This document shows, piece after piece, positions 55,206 to 63,432 of a DNA stretch of 64,000 bases. The stretch comes from DASCQC01 sp036012865 (GTDB lineage: Bacteria; Pseudomonadota; Gammaproteobacteria; Comchoanobacterales; Comchoanobacteraceae). Location: positions 1 to 64,000 of the forward strand of contig DASCQC010000029.1 in NCBI GenBank assembly GCA_036012865.1. The letters run 5' to 3'. How positions within the stretch are numbered: position 1 is the first letter of the stretch; the number at the start of each line of letters is the position of its first letter. Under the pieces are notes generated by a model that searched no databases, was not told where the DNA came from, and saw nothing but the letters and a program-made list of their open reading frames with translations. The position numbers and the translations under genes are program-made.

Positions 55206-57551
55206 TCAGGACTCCTTAGGCATCAACTTCAGTTTATCACTCGTACCATTCACCCATCGAGCAACGTCAATAAAGCTTCCATGAGCCCAACTGGAAAGCA
55301 AGTCATCATAATGGCTAGAAAAAATACTACCTGATTGCCCTGGAGCAATCATCATCTGGTCATGCTGAAACGAAGCGGCATCCACGACCAGTCTAATCAC
55401 CGGGCCTTCTACTGCATCAAACCATTTAGTTTTACCAAACCACCTCGATCGATTTAAGGTCTCACGACTACCTGAACTTGGAATCGATCGATTGAACCAA
55501 TACCCTAAATAAGGAACTTTCCCAAAAACAGTATGCCTAAAAAAGGCTTTGTGCACATACTTCCATTTCCAATGATAAACATTGGTGCCTAAATTATTCG
55601 CCAAATGTAACACTGCAGCGTGAAATGTTTTTTCCAGCATCTCTTGACTACTAGAATACTGCCCCATCCTGCCGCCATCATTCAATCGGTTCTTAATATA
55701 ATCAACGTTATAGCGTGGCTGATGGTAGGCAGGTCGATCATTGAAATCAGTGTACATAGCTTTTGAAATTTCTCGTATCCATTGACTATATATAGTGATA
55801 CCAACACTATCTAATTCAGCCATTCCATTCCATTTTTGCAAACTATCATAGGCCTTTTTTTCTAACTCTTCTTGGGGTTTTAACCTCATTAGAAGATCTT
55901 TTAACAGGACCCACTCTTGATCTTTAACATCCATTTGTAACTTCTTCTGATCTGCCACACTCAATAAAAGGTTGTTCCTTGACAAAGATTCGTGCAAGCG
56001 AAACTGCCGAACATTATCATATTCTAGGCCATTTAAGTTATATAAATAGCTAGGAGAAGCAATAACATTATTTGCATTGGCAACAAACCCTTTTTTGGGG
56101 TCTATCAAAAAGGGCATCTGGCGTTGAGGAATATAACCTTGCCAATAATTAGACGTTATAAATCTTCCAGAATATTGACGAGAAGGTACCTTGCCTAGCA
56201 AACGATACCCGACATGCTGGCGATCTATAATCACAAGGTTTTGACTGGGAGATATCCAATCATGAGAAGCTCTGAAAGCCTCTTTAACAGAAGCTGCCTC
56301 ATTAATCTTAAATAAACTCTCCAAGGTAGAGTCCTTTTCATTTAACCCCAACCATAAGAACCTTGCTTGCTTTGATCCATTTTCTCCCACAATGCGACCA
56401 TTTTTGATATCTTTAATCAACAACTCTTTCGATTCGCCACCTTTCACCAAAATAATTTCTTTTCGAACAGATCCTTTTGAGCAAGAATAGCAAATTTGCA
56501 AGTCAGATTGATCAGCATGTGAATTAGTCAACCCCCAAGCAACATGATCATTGTGCCCAATAATCACATAAGGCGCTCCAGGCATCGCACCTCCTGAAAT
56601 AGTCCCCTCGGGGCTTTCTAATTTAACCAAGTAAAATGTCCCAGGAACTGTCATATCCAAATGAGGGTCATTGGCAATCAACGGATGCTTACTTATTGAG
56701 TTACTTGCATTGATGGCCCATGCATTCGATCCTGGCTGGCGAGTTTCTCCACTAAATAGCTTCTCAATCAAAGTAACATCTTTAGCAATAAAAGGTTCAA
56801 ATAATTTGAGATCTTCTTGAGAAATTGGAGGTGAATCTGGAAAACGTTGTTTAAAGGACTCTTTGGTAATCGGAAGACCAAATTCGAGTAATTCCTTTTT
56901 AGACACTGTGGCCTGTTCCATTTCTCCATAAGCCGGGTATAAACGATCAAACGTATCAATCCCATCATGATGACGAACATAGGAGTTCGAATATTTATAC
57001 GTCCAGTTTCTTCCTAAATTCCAAGACATAGCCTTAGCAATGGTCACTGCGTCACTAGGCTTCCAGGCTTCTGGATGAAACCCCAAAACCTTAAACTCTG
57101 TGTTGAGTGAATGATCTTGCATGTACTCATTCACCCCTTTAGCATACATTTCTAAGTAGCGCTTAGATTTCGGCGATAAATGCTGATACGATGATTTAGC
57201 TGCTTTGGCAAGGCCCAATATTCGCATGTACTCATCTAAAGGGAGGGCTTTCTTACCTACAATTTCACTCATTCTTCCTTCAAATGTCTGCCTCATAATC
57301 ATCATCTGAAGCAAGCGATACTGCGCAGACACATACCCTTGCGCAAAAAACAAATCCTCTCGATTATCTGCCTTGATATGAATAATGCCTTCATCATTCT
57401 TTTGAACCAGCACACTAGAGCTCACACCAGAAACAAGCTTAAATCCATGATCTTCCTTAAAAAAACCAAAAAAAGCAACGGCCGACAACCCGATAACTAG
57501 CACCATAAAAACAGTACCCACTACGATGGATAAACGCGCAAAATATTTCAC
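55206..57551 (-). CDS. Penicillin/AHL acylase-family Ntn hydrolase 2
   Basis: 781 residues, same layout as its neighbour: membrane anchor or signal at about 8-30, ADNREDLFFAQGYVSAQYRL, a linker ending RQPGSNAW with the predicted nucleophile Ser275, then ANDPHLDMTVPG and GGAMPGAPYVIIGHNDHVAW. Sequence is diverged from the first copy, so this is an old duplication, possibly with different acyl specificity. It is the first gene of the two-gene unit. Confidence 0.9.
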   Translation of the reverse strand: MKYFARLSIVVGTVFMVLVIGLSAVAFFGFFKEDHGFKLVSGVSSSVLVQKNDEGIIHIKADNREDLFFAQGYVSAQYRLLQMMIMRQTFEGRMSEIVGKKALPLDEYMRILGLAKAAKSSYQHLSPKSKRYLEMYAKGVNEYMQDHSLNTEFKVLGFHPEAWKPSDAVTIAKAMSWNLGRNWTYKYSNSYVRHHDGIDTFDRLYPAYGEMEQATVSKKELLEFGLPITKESFKQRFPDSPPISQEDLKLFEPFIAKDVTLIEKLFSGETRQPGSNAWAINASNSISKHPLIANDPHLDMTVPGTFYLVKLESPEGTISGGAMPGAPYVIIGHNDHVAWGLTNSHADQSDLQICYSCSKGSVRKEIILVKGGESKELLIKDIKNGRIVGENGSKQARFLWLGLNEKDSTLESLFKINEAASVKEAFRASHDWISPSQNLVIIDRQHVGYRLLGKVPSRQYSGRFITSNYWQGYIPQRQMPFLIDPKKGFVANANNVIASPSYLYNLNGLEYDNVRQFRLHESLSRNNLLLSVADQKKLQMDVKDQEWVLLKDLLMRLKPQEELEKKAYDSLQKWNGMAELDSVGITIYSQWIREISKAMYTDFNDRPAYHQPRYNVDYIKNRLNDGGRMGQYSSSQEMLEKTFHAAVLHLANNLGTNVYHWKWKYVHKAFFRHTVFGKVPYLGYWFNRSIPSSGSRETLNRSRWFGKTKWFDAVEGPVIRLVVDAASFQHDQMMIAPGQSGSIFSSHYDDLLSSWAHGSFIDVARWVNGTSDKLKLMPKES

Positions 57552-57692
57552 TTTATTGATGTCTCACAAAACTAAATAGTTTGTAATTATACCATTGAGG
57601 ACTGAAAAAATCCAAAACAATAAATAAAGCCTAGCTATTTGTATATAAATAGTTGTATAATTAGATATTAGGATGTCAATAGAGAGGATCAA

Positions 57693-58943
57693 ATGGACTT
57701 GATTCACTGTACAATAAGTCGAAATATAATGTCGTGTCCGGTAACACTGGCTGGAAATGAACAACTGTATGACTTCCAGTCGATAGCGCCTTGGATTAAA
57801 ACATATGGAACCAACCCACTTACAGGGAATAAAAAACCCAACCTTCAATATTACACCCTTGATGACCTAGAATTCCAACCTTGGGCTGCACAAAACATTT
57901 GTAACTATATCCAAAATAGTCCCACTAAAAAAAATAAAGATTATACCACCAACCTTATCAATACTTCACAAATAAACCCCCTAATCCAACACCAAAACAT
58001 TGATAATTTATTAAAAGTAATTTCCTGCAAAAAAAACAAACAAACCAAAGGAAACAGCAGATCCTGGCTATCATACCTACTCATGCAAAACACCTTCAAT
58101 GAATCCGACAATGCCCCTGAGAACACAGTTTTTGAAAAATTCAAAAAAGCTTTCAAGTACCAATTCTTTTTCTATCGATTCAAGAGCTACCATGAAAAAT
58201 GCACCTTGTGGGGCCTAAGATCCATCCGTAGCGGCCTGACTATTATTGCCATCAGCCTGATTGCACACTTTATTTTTGAAGCATTCACTCTAGAAGTACT
58301 CTATTGTTTACTCTTCCTCTCATTATTCCCCTTGATAACAGGAGTTCTTATCTACGCATACCCCTCCTGTATCGATAGAATAGGTCTTCTCGATAACATC
58401 ATAGAAAGCCCATTTGAGTCCTATATCACACAAGAAACCAACTCAACTGCACTTTCACTTTACGAATCACAAACTGAACATCACACCAAAGCTTATGAAG
58501 AACATCAAGATGTAGACATGTATCGATACTCCGAAGAAAAGACATCAAACACCATGCGAAAGAAGATTACAGACGCAGCTCAAGAGCATCTATTCAAAGC
58601 AAAAATGCTCCTGGCTGACTTTATTCGACATACCTCCCCCATGAAACACCTACGCCATACCAATAGCCTCACTAAAGAGACAAACACGACCCCCTTGATA
58701 CCCAGCAAGTTCTATCGATCCAACACCCTAACCACCCCAATCACCGCTATCATGCTTATCTTTGATAGAATTGCTGGATTCTTCATGCCATCTATTTCAA
58801 ACAGCTGCCCAGAATACACCCCACAACTTGCAGCCACCCTCAAAAAGCTACACATCGTAGAGCCAAAATCACCCCCACTAAGCCCCCATCAAACCCCTCC
58901 ATCAACTCCTACACGATCATCAAGTTTAGAAGTTAACCTTTAA
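57693..58943 (+). CDS. U-box protein with membrane segments (effector candidate)
   Basis: 416 residues. The N-terminal 60 residues fit a U-box, the RING-like fold of eukaryotic E3 ubiquitin ligases without zinc: CTISRNIMSCPVTLAGNEQL, then YDFQSIAPWIKTYG and TNPLTGNKKP. After a polar helical stretch, two close membrane helices lie at about 178-222 (IIAISLIAHFIFEAF and LLFLSLFPLITGVLIYAY). A Ser/Thr/Pro-rich tail of about 190 residues ends SSSLEVNL. Bacterial U-box proteins are mostly effectors secreted into eukaryotic hosts, as with LubX of Legionella. A GAGAGG site precedes the start. No close call for the rest of the protein. Confidence 0.75.
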   Translation: MDLIHCTISRNIMSCPVTLAGNEQLYDFQSIAPWIKTYGTNPLTGNKKPNLQYYTLDDLEFQPWAAQNICNYIQNSPTKKNKDYTTNLINTSQINPLIQHQNIDNLLKVISCKKNKQTKGNSRSWLSYLLMQNTFNESDNAPENTVFEKFKKAFKYQFFFYRFKSYHEKCTLWGLRSIRSGLTIIAISLIAHFIFEAFTLEVLYCLLFLSLFPLITGVLIYAYPSCIDRIGLLDNIIESPFESYITQETNSTALSLYESQTEHHTKAYEEHQDVDMYRYSEEKTSNTMRKKITDAAQEHLFKAKMLLADFIRHTSPMKHLRHTNSLTKETNTTPLIPSKFYRSNTLTTPITAIMLIFDRIAGFFMPSISNSCPEYTPQLAATLKKLHIVEPKSPPLSPHQTPPSTPTRSSSLEVNL

Positions 58944-59081
58944 TACTAAACTTATCTAATTAGCACACTCTTATTTGCCCTATGTTTTTAACTTCTTATT
59001 TTAATATCAATTACAACATATTAACTTCAATATTAGTGATTTTCATTACCCCTAATAACCGCACAATCTAACCCTGACTGT

Positions 59082-59405
59082 TTATTGAATACCACAGCTC
59101 AAGCCCCAATTAGCATCCTCTTCATGACTCCGACCAGAAGTCCCCTCTGCTCTTGGAATCACCTTGTCTATCCATGCATGGGCGTTCTTTATTTTTTGAA
59201 AATGCATTTCAAGCCTTACTTTAATAGCTTTATTTTTTATCTCTTTAGCCCCATCATCTAATTTAATTGAATATTTATCGCTTATTTTACCAAAGACTCC
59301 TACAAACATCTCTTTTATTGAAGCCCACAATTCTTGGTTTTTTTTGAAGCCGGCAGAGCTATCATAATCAAAAGCACAACCTAAAACCATACACCTAAAA
59401 ACCAT
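59082..59405 (-). CDS. Small protein of unknown function downstream of ligA
   Basis: 107 residues in the frame from 59405, overlapping the ligA stop by 11 nt. An internal start at 59390 has TTAGG upstream. It is rich in charged helix (YSIKLDDGAKEIKNKAIKVR) without a clear signal. I do not recognise it. It probably shares the zipA-ligA transcript. Confidence 0.45.
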   Translation of the reverse strand: MVFRCMVLGCAFDYDSSAGFKKNQELWASIKEMFVGVFGKISDKYSIKLDDGAKEIKNKAIKVRLEMHFQKIKNAHAWIDKVIPRAEGTSGRSHEEDANWGLSCGIQ

Positions 59406-61377
59406 TTAACTCGGCACCACTCCAAATAACCAAGCCCTTGGATTGCGCTTTAGCCAACTTAGAACCTGGCTTCTCGCCCGCAACCACATGCGTAACCTCC
59501 GAGGTTAGAGATTTAACAACTTTACCTCCCAAAGATTCCACCTTGCCAACCGCCTCTGAACGGCTCATACCCTTTAATGTTCCTGTAAAAACAAAAACAA
59601 AACCTGAAAAAACCCCACTCATGGTTTCTTTTTTTTCAACTGAAGTTGGTCGCACCCCCAAACGCTCTAACTCAAGCAACATGGAGATCACCGCATCGGA
59701 CTTAAAGTAATGATCAATATGATTGGCTACAATAGGCCCAATATCAGGCAGTTCTTCCAAAGAAGCTACCGAGGCTTGAGACAAACTACCCACATCCCTA
59801 TACACACCAGAAAGAGCCGCAGCAGTTGCTGCCCCAACCCCTCTAATTCCCAAACCATAAAGAAAACGATCAAAAGAAATACCTTTTGACTTATCGATAG
59901 CGCTTAGCAACTTTGAAGAAGACTTAGCCGCAAAACCTGGCAACTGATTTAAATCTAAAAGAGAAAGTTTATAAAGATCTGATAAATCTTTCACCAAACC
60001 AAAATCAACCAGCATATCAACTGTTCTTATGCCTAAACCATCAATATCCAAAGCATTGCGTGAAGCAAAGTGCTCTATAGCTCCTTTTAGTTGAGCCTTA
60101 CACAAGACTCCTGCCACACACCTTAAAATAGCTTCTTCTTCAAGCTTAACCACCTCACCACCACACACAGGACACTCTCTAGGCATAGTAATTTTTTCTG
60201 CCTGATGAGGGCGATCAGCCACCACTACTGAAACAACTTCGGGGATGACATCTCCTGCTCTTTGAATAAACACAGTATCACCAACCCTAATATCTTTGCG
60301 CTCAACTTCTTCAAAATTATGCAAACTGGCATGACTAACACAGACCCCACCCACCTGAACCGGCTCTAAATGAGCAACTGGAGTAATAGCCCCAGTACGA
60401 CCTACCTGAAAATGAATAGCATTGACTTTGGTGGTAGCCTGCTCAGACGGAAATTTGTGTGCACACGCCCACTTTGGCGACTTAATCGACACACCTAACA
60501 GTTGCTGCACCTCAAAACTATCAACCTTATAAACAACCCCGTCAATTTCATACGGTAACTTAGGTCTTTTCTCTAAAATACGTTCATAATATTGAATCAA
60601 ACCTTCCTCTGAATTCACCACCTGAACCCAAGGGTTAACCAAAAAGCCCCATGCCTTTAATTTCTCTAAAGCTTCAAACTGAGAGCCTACACTTACCTCA
60701 GAGACAAGGGAGTACACAAAACACTTTAATGGCCTCTCTGCTGTAATCTTAGCATCTTGCTGCCGAATACTTCCTGCGGCTGCATTTCGACAATTAGCAA
60801 AAGATTTAACGCCACGTTGCTGACAGAGTCTATTAAGTTGTGCCAGACCCTCTTTTTCCATAAAAATTTCACCACGAACTTCAACCCTACCTTTAGCCTC
60901 TTCTCTTAATCGTAAAGGAATTGTCTCTATCGTCTTAACCGTGTGAGTAACTTCTTCACCTTCAACACCATCACCTCGAGTAACCGCAGAAATCAAAAGC
61001 CCATCTTCATAATTTAAGCTAATAGCCACACCATCCATTTTGGGCTCGCATACCCACTGCAACTTGCCTCGATAGGTTTTCATAATTCTGGATATAAACT
61101 GCCTTAAATCTTCGTCAGTAAAAACATTTTCCAAAGAAAGCATAGGAACAGTGTGTGAAATGACATTAAAATTAGAAGAAACTTTAGCTCCCACTCTTTG
61201 CGTAGGGGAATCTGGCAACACATTCTGAGGGTATTCTTGCTCGAGCTTTATTAATGCTTGTAGCTTTTGGTCATATTCAGAATCAGATATCCTTGGGTCA
61301 TCTAGAACATGATAGTAATAATTATGTTGATTCAGCTCATCGGCTAATCCCTGCATCATCTCCTTTATCCTTGTCAT
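59395..61377 (-). CDS. ligA: NAD-dependent DNA ligase
   Basis: 660 residues, full length. Joins DNA nicks in replication and repair. The adenylation site Lys113 is in CEPKMDGVAIS. Further motifs are RGDGVEGEEVTHTVKTI, VEVRGEIFM and KFPSEQATTKV. A Cys4 zinc finger (CPVCGG through LCKAQ) is at about 405-430, helix-hairpin-helix repeats around 460-560 (LPGFAAKSS, LGIRGVGAATA), and a BRCT domain fills the C-terminus (FVFTGTLKGMSRSEA). It is preceded by zipA and an exported unknown. Confidence 0.96.
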   Translation of the reverse strand: MTRIKEMMQGLADELNQHNYYYHVLDDPRISDSEYDQKLQALIKLEQEYPQNVLPDSPTQRVGAKVSSNFNVISHTVPMLSLENVFTDEDLRQFISRIMKTYRGKLQWVCEPKMDGVAISLNYEDGLLISAVTRGDGVEGEEVTHTVKTIETIPLRLREEAKGRVEVRGEIFMEKEGLAQLNRLCQQRGVKSFANCRNAAAGSIRQQDAKITAERPLKCFVYSLVSEVSVGSQFEALEKLKAWGFLVNPWVQVVNSEEGLIQYYERILEKRPKLPYEIDGVVYKVDSFEVQQLLGVSIKSPKWACAHKFPSEQATTKVNAIHFQVGRTGAITPVAHLEPVQVGGVCVSHASLHNFEEVERKDIRVGDTVFIQRAGDVIPEVVSVVVADRPHQAEKITMPRECPVCGGEVVKLEEEAILRCVAGVLCKAQLKGAIEHFASRNALDIDGLGIRTVDMLVDFGLVKDLSDLYKLSLLDLNQLPGFAAKSSSKLLSAIDKSKGISFDRFLYGLGIRGVGAATAAALSGVYRDVGSLSQASVASLEELPDIGPIVANHIDHYFKSDAVISMLLELERLGVRPTSVEKKETMSGVFSGFVFVFTGTLKGMSRSEAVGKVESLGGKVVKSLTSEVTHVVAGEKPGSKLAKAQSKGLVIWSGAELNGF

Positions 61378-61382
61378 ACAAC

Positions 61383-62000
61383 TTAATTCAGTATGGGTTG
61401 GAAAATAATATGATCAATCAACCACGCTGATGGTTCTTTTTTGAGACGAGCCAATGTTCTTAATGAAAGCTTTGTAACACCTTTATCCGTCAGCCTTTCC
61501 ATAGAAACCATCAAACCCAACGAAAATGAATCATTCGCCTGTGCCAACCTCTTACCCTGATCAATTGGAATCAACTTTATTTGCTTCACTGTATCACCTA
61601 ACTGTTGATAATAAGCAGGCCAAATGTTTTTCTTAAATAAATTCCAACCTTTTTTGGTAAAATACTTCATCTTATCGCGTTGCTGAATAGGCAACATGCC
61701 CTCGCCCCAAGACAAGGCAGCCAACAAATCTTCAGTGGCCTCTTGAGTAACTTTCTGCACATCATCTTCATTGGACTTGATAGACTCTTCATTCGATGAT
61801 GCAGATTGTATAATCTCATCAAAAGATGGTGGAGATTCCCCTTTACTTTCAATAACCTTCTTTTTCGCCCCGGCAACAACCAACTGGTGTGTGGGAACTT
61901 GAGCACCCTTCTTAAAAAGATTGACCCCAGATTCAGCCCCTGCAGCATGACTCATCAACAAACAGATAATAACTAATTTACGCACACTCAATACTCTCAA
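61383..62000 (-). CDS. Exported protein of unknown function between zipA and ligA
   Basis: 205 residues with a Sec signal (VRKLVIICLLMSHAAGAES). A low-complexity Ser/Glu region spans about 45-90, then a folded C-terminal domain from about 95. The segment KMKYFTKKGWNLFKKNIWPA followed by a beta-rich end is faintly like the periplasmic domain of IcmL/DotI, a type IVB secretion component, but I would not assign it on this alone. Its start overlaps zipA by 23 nt and it ends 5 nt before ligA, so it is in the same operon. Confidence 0.65.
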   Translation of the reverse strand: MRVLSVRKLVIICLLMSHAAGAESGVNLFKKGAQVPTHQLVVAGAKKKVIESKGESPPSFDEIIQSASSNEESIKSNEDDVQKVTQEATEDLLAALSWGEGMLPIQQRDKMKYFTKKGWNLFKKNIWPAYYQQLGDTVKQIKLIPIDQGKRLAQANDSFSLGLMVSMERLTDKGVTKLSLRTLARLKKEPSAWLIDHIIFQPILN

Positions 62001-62547
62001 TCATCTCGGTTCTCATCTTAGAAAAATCTTGGCGATCTAGTACCCGTTTATCCTGATCCTTAATTTTTCCGCCTAAACACTTCTGGAACTTTAACATCAA
62101 ATCAACCATAGCATCAAAGGCAAAAACAGGGTCATCTTGTAGCTTTGGCTTCATGAATAACGCAACCCCTTTGACTTGCTCACTGGGAAGAGTTTTTGGA
62201 TCAAAAGTACCCGGATAATTGGACCTAGCAATGCTAAACAAACTTTGTGAACAGTCAATATCATACCGATGATAAATTCCTTTTCCTCCAAATTTTATTG
62301 CGTTATCCTCAAAAAAAGAATAGATATTATCGCCTTGATAACCTTGCTCTAAAATAATAAAAAACGCATAAACATCTGGAAGGTCTTTGATTTCCTCATG
62401 ATTTCTGAATGGAAAATCAAAAGATCTGCCCAGATCCTCTTTGGGCGCGGACTGTACTGCCTTTCTCTCAAATGGCCAAACACTAAAAATAGCACAAAAG
62501 GCCAATAGAAAAGCACACAGACCAGCCAACAATATTAAATAATCCAC
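61978..62547 (-). CDS. zipA: Cell division protein ZipA (short form)
   Basis: 189 residues. An N-terminal membrane anchor spans about 4-25, then only a short linker, then the ZipA C-terminal domain that binds FtsZ: YAFFIILEQGYQGDNIYSFF, FGGKGIYHRYDID, LFSIARSNYPGTFDPKTLP and GVALFMKPKLQDDPVFAFDA. E. coli ZipA is about 330 residues, with a long Pro/Gln linker missing here. The zipA-ligA neighbourhood is conserved in gammaproteobacteria. Confidence 0.88.
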   Translation of the reverse strand: MDYLILLAGLCAFLLAFCAIFSVWPFERKAVQSAPKEDLGRSFDFPFRNHEEIKDLPDVYAFFIILEQGYQGDNIYSFFEDNAIKFGGKGIYHRYDIDCSQSLFSIARSNYPGTFDPKTLPSEQVKGVALFMKPKLQDDPVFAFDAMVDLMLKFQKCLGGKIKDQDKRVLDRQDFSKMRTEMIESIECA

Positions 62548-62690
62548 TGCTTACCTCCATAAAATTGAAGCTGCTTATGATAAGATGCCAAATTGCACCA
62601 AAACAATCAAGTACATCCTATACATAGAAACGAATACTTAGATAATCTATGCCTTCCCTTACCTTAATCTTTATGTCAAAATACGCCTAA

Positions 62691-62764
62691 GCCTTGGTAG
62701 CTCAGCTGGATAGAGCAATCCCCTCCTAAGGGATAGGTCGCAGGTTCGAATCCTGCCCAGGGCA
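62691..62764 (+). tRNA. tRNA-Arg (anticodon CCT)
   Basis: Acceptor GCCTTGG pairs with CCAGGGC (one G-U), discriminator A. The D-arm GCTC...GAGC has an AGCTGGATA loop. Anticodon stem ATCCC/GGGAT holds loop CTCCTAA (anticodon CCT, reads AGG). T-arm is GCAGGTTCGAATCCTGC. CCA is not encoded. The gene is on the + strand facing the stop of the lipoprotein gene 3 nt away. Confidence 0.95.
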
Positions 62765-62767
62765 TTC

Positions 62768-63211
62768 TTACTGAATAACCCACCTTCCATTTTGACGACA
62801 AGCAACCCCATGAGTCGTTTCATAACGACCGTTCATATTAACAGACATGGTAAATTTACGGCAAACTCTATGATTAGACTGATATGATTTCTTAGGAACC
62901 AAAACATACGTATACCCGCTATCAGGATCTACCCAGGTACTTTTATGACCTGACTTGCTTGTTTCTAAACTATGCGCAACATTTCTTGCACTTTGCTGAC
63001 TCATCGACTTGCCAATCTGGCCACCAATATGCCCTCCAATGATGCTGCCCGCAATAATAGCTCCCGTGCTATCTCCACCGATCTCTTTACCCACAACCCC
63101 GCCAAGAATACTGCCTGTAAGCCGACCAAAATCTTCATTGGATACGCCTTGTTCTGTACACCCTCCAGCCAAAAGACAAGGGATCAACACCCATAAGCTC
63201 TTCTTCATCAA
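62768..63211 (-). CDS. Glycine-zipper lipoprotein (rickettsial 17-kDa antigen/SlyB-like)
   Basis: 147 residues. Lipoprotein signal with lipobox LAGGC (Cys18). A glycine-zipper region (GSILGGVVGKEIGGDSTGAI and IIAGSIIGGHIGGQIGKSMS, about 32-70) typical of the 17-kDa antigen family inserts in the outer membrane. A C-terminal domain with two Cys (HRVCRKFTMSVNMNGRYETT and GVACRQNGRW) is like the outer-membrane surface-antigen domain. Likely role is envelope integrity. The stop lies 3 nt from the 3' end of tRNA-Arg. Confidence 0.88.
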   Translation of the reverse strand: MMKKSLWVLIPCLLAGGCTEQGVSNEDFGRLTGSILGGVVGKEIGGDSTGAIIAGSIIGGHIGGQIGKSMSQQSARNVAHSLETSKSGHKSTWVDPDSGYTYVLVPKKSYQSNHRVCRKFTMSVNMNGRYETTHGVACRQNGRWVIQ

Positions 63212-63432
63212 AATCTCCTTAAAACATTATAAAACAAAGGTCTTTGCACCATATGGCATCAAAACACAACCCCCTTCATACTAACAGCCCATCAAACCAT
63301 TTTCAAGACAACATTTACTGAAGATAAATCTTATCAAATCCAAGCATCCTATCGTCAACACAATCAAACGGCTCCTTAAAAACCATCCATTTTGATGATC
63401 AATAATGAGTGTTACTCAATCAACAGAGTTAG

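Noticed and set aside
57564..57848. 94-codon open frame on - opposite the U-box start
   Set aside because: Overlaps the U-box domain coding and the acylase promoter area; no ribosome site and no recognisable protein features.
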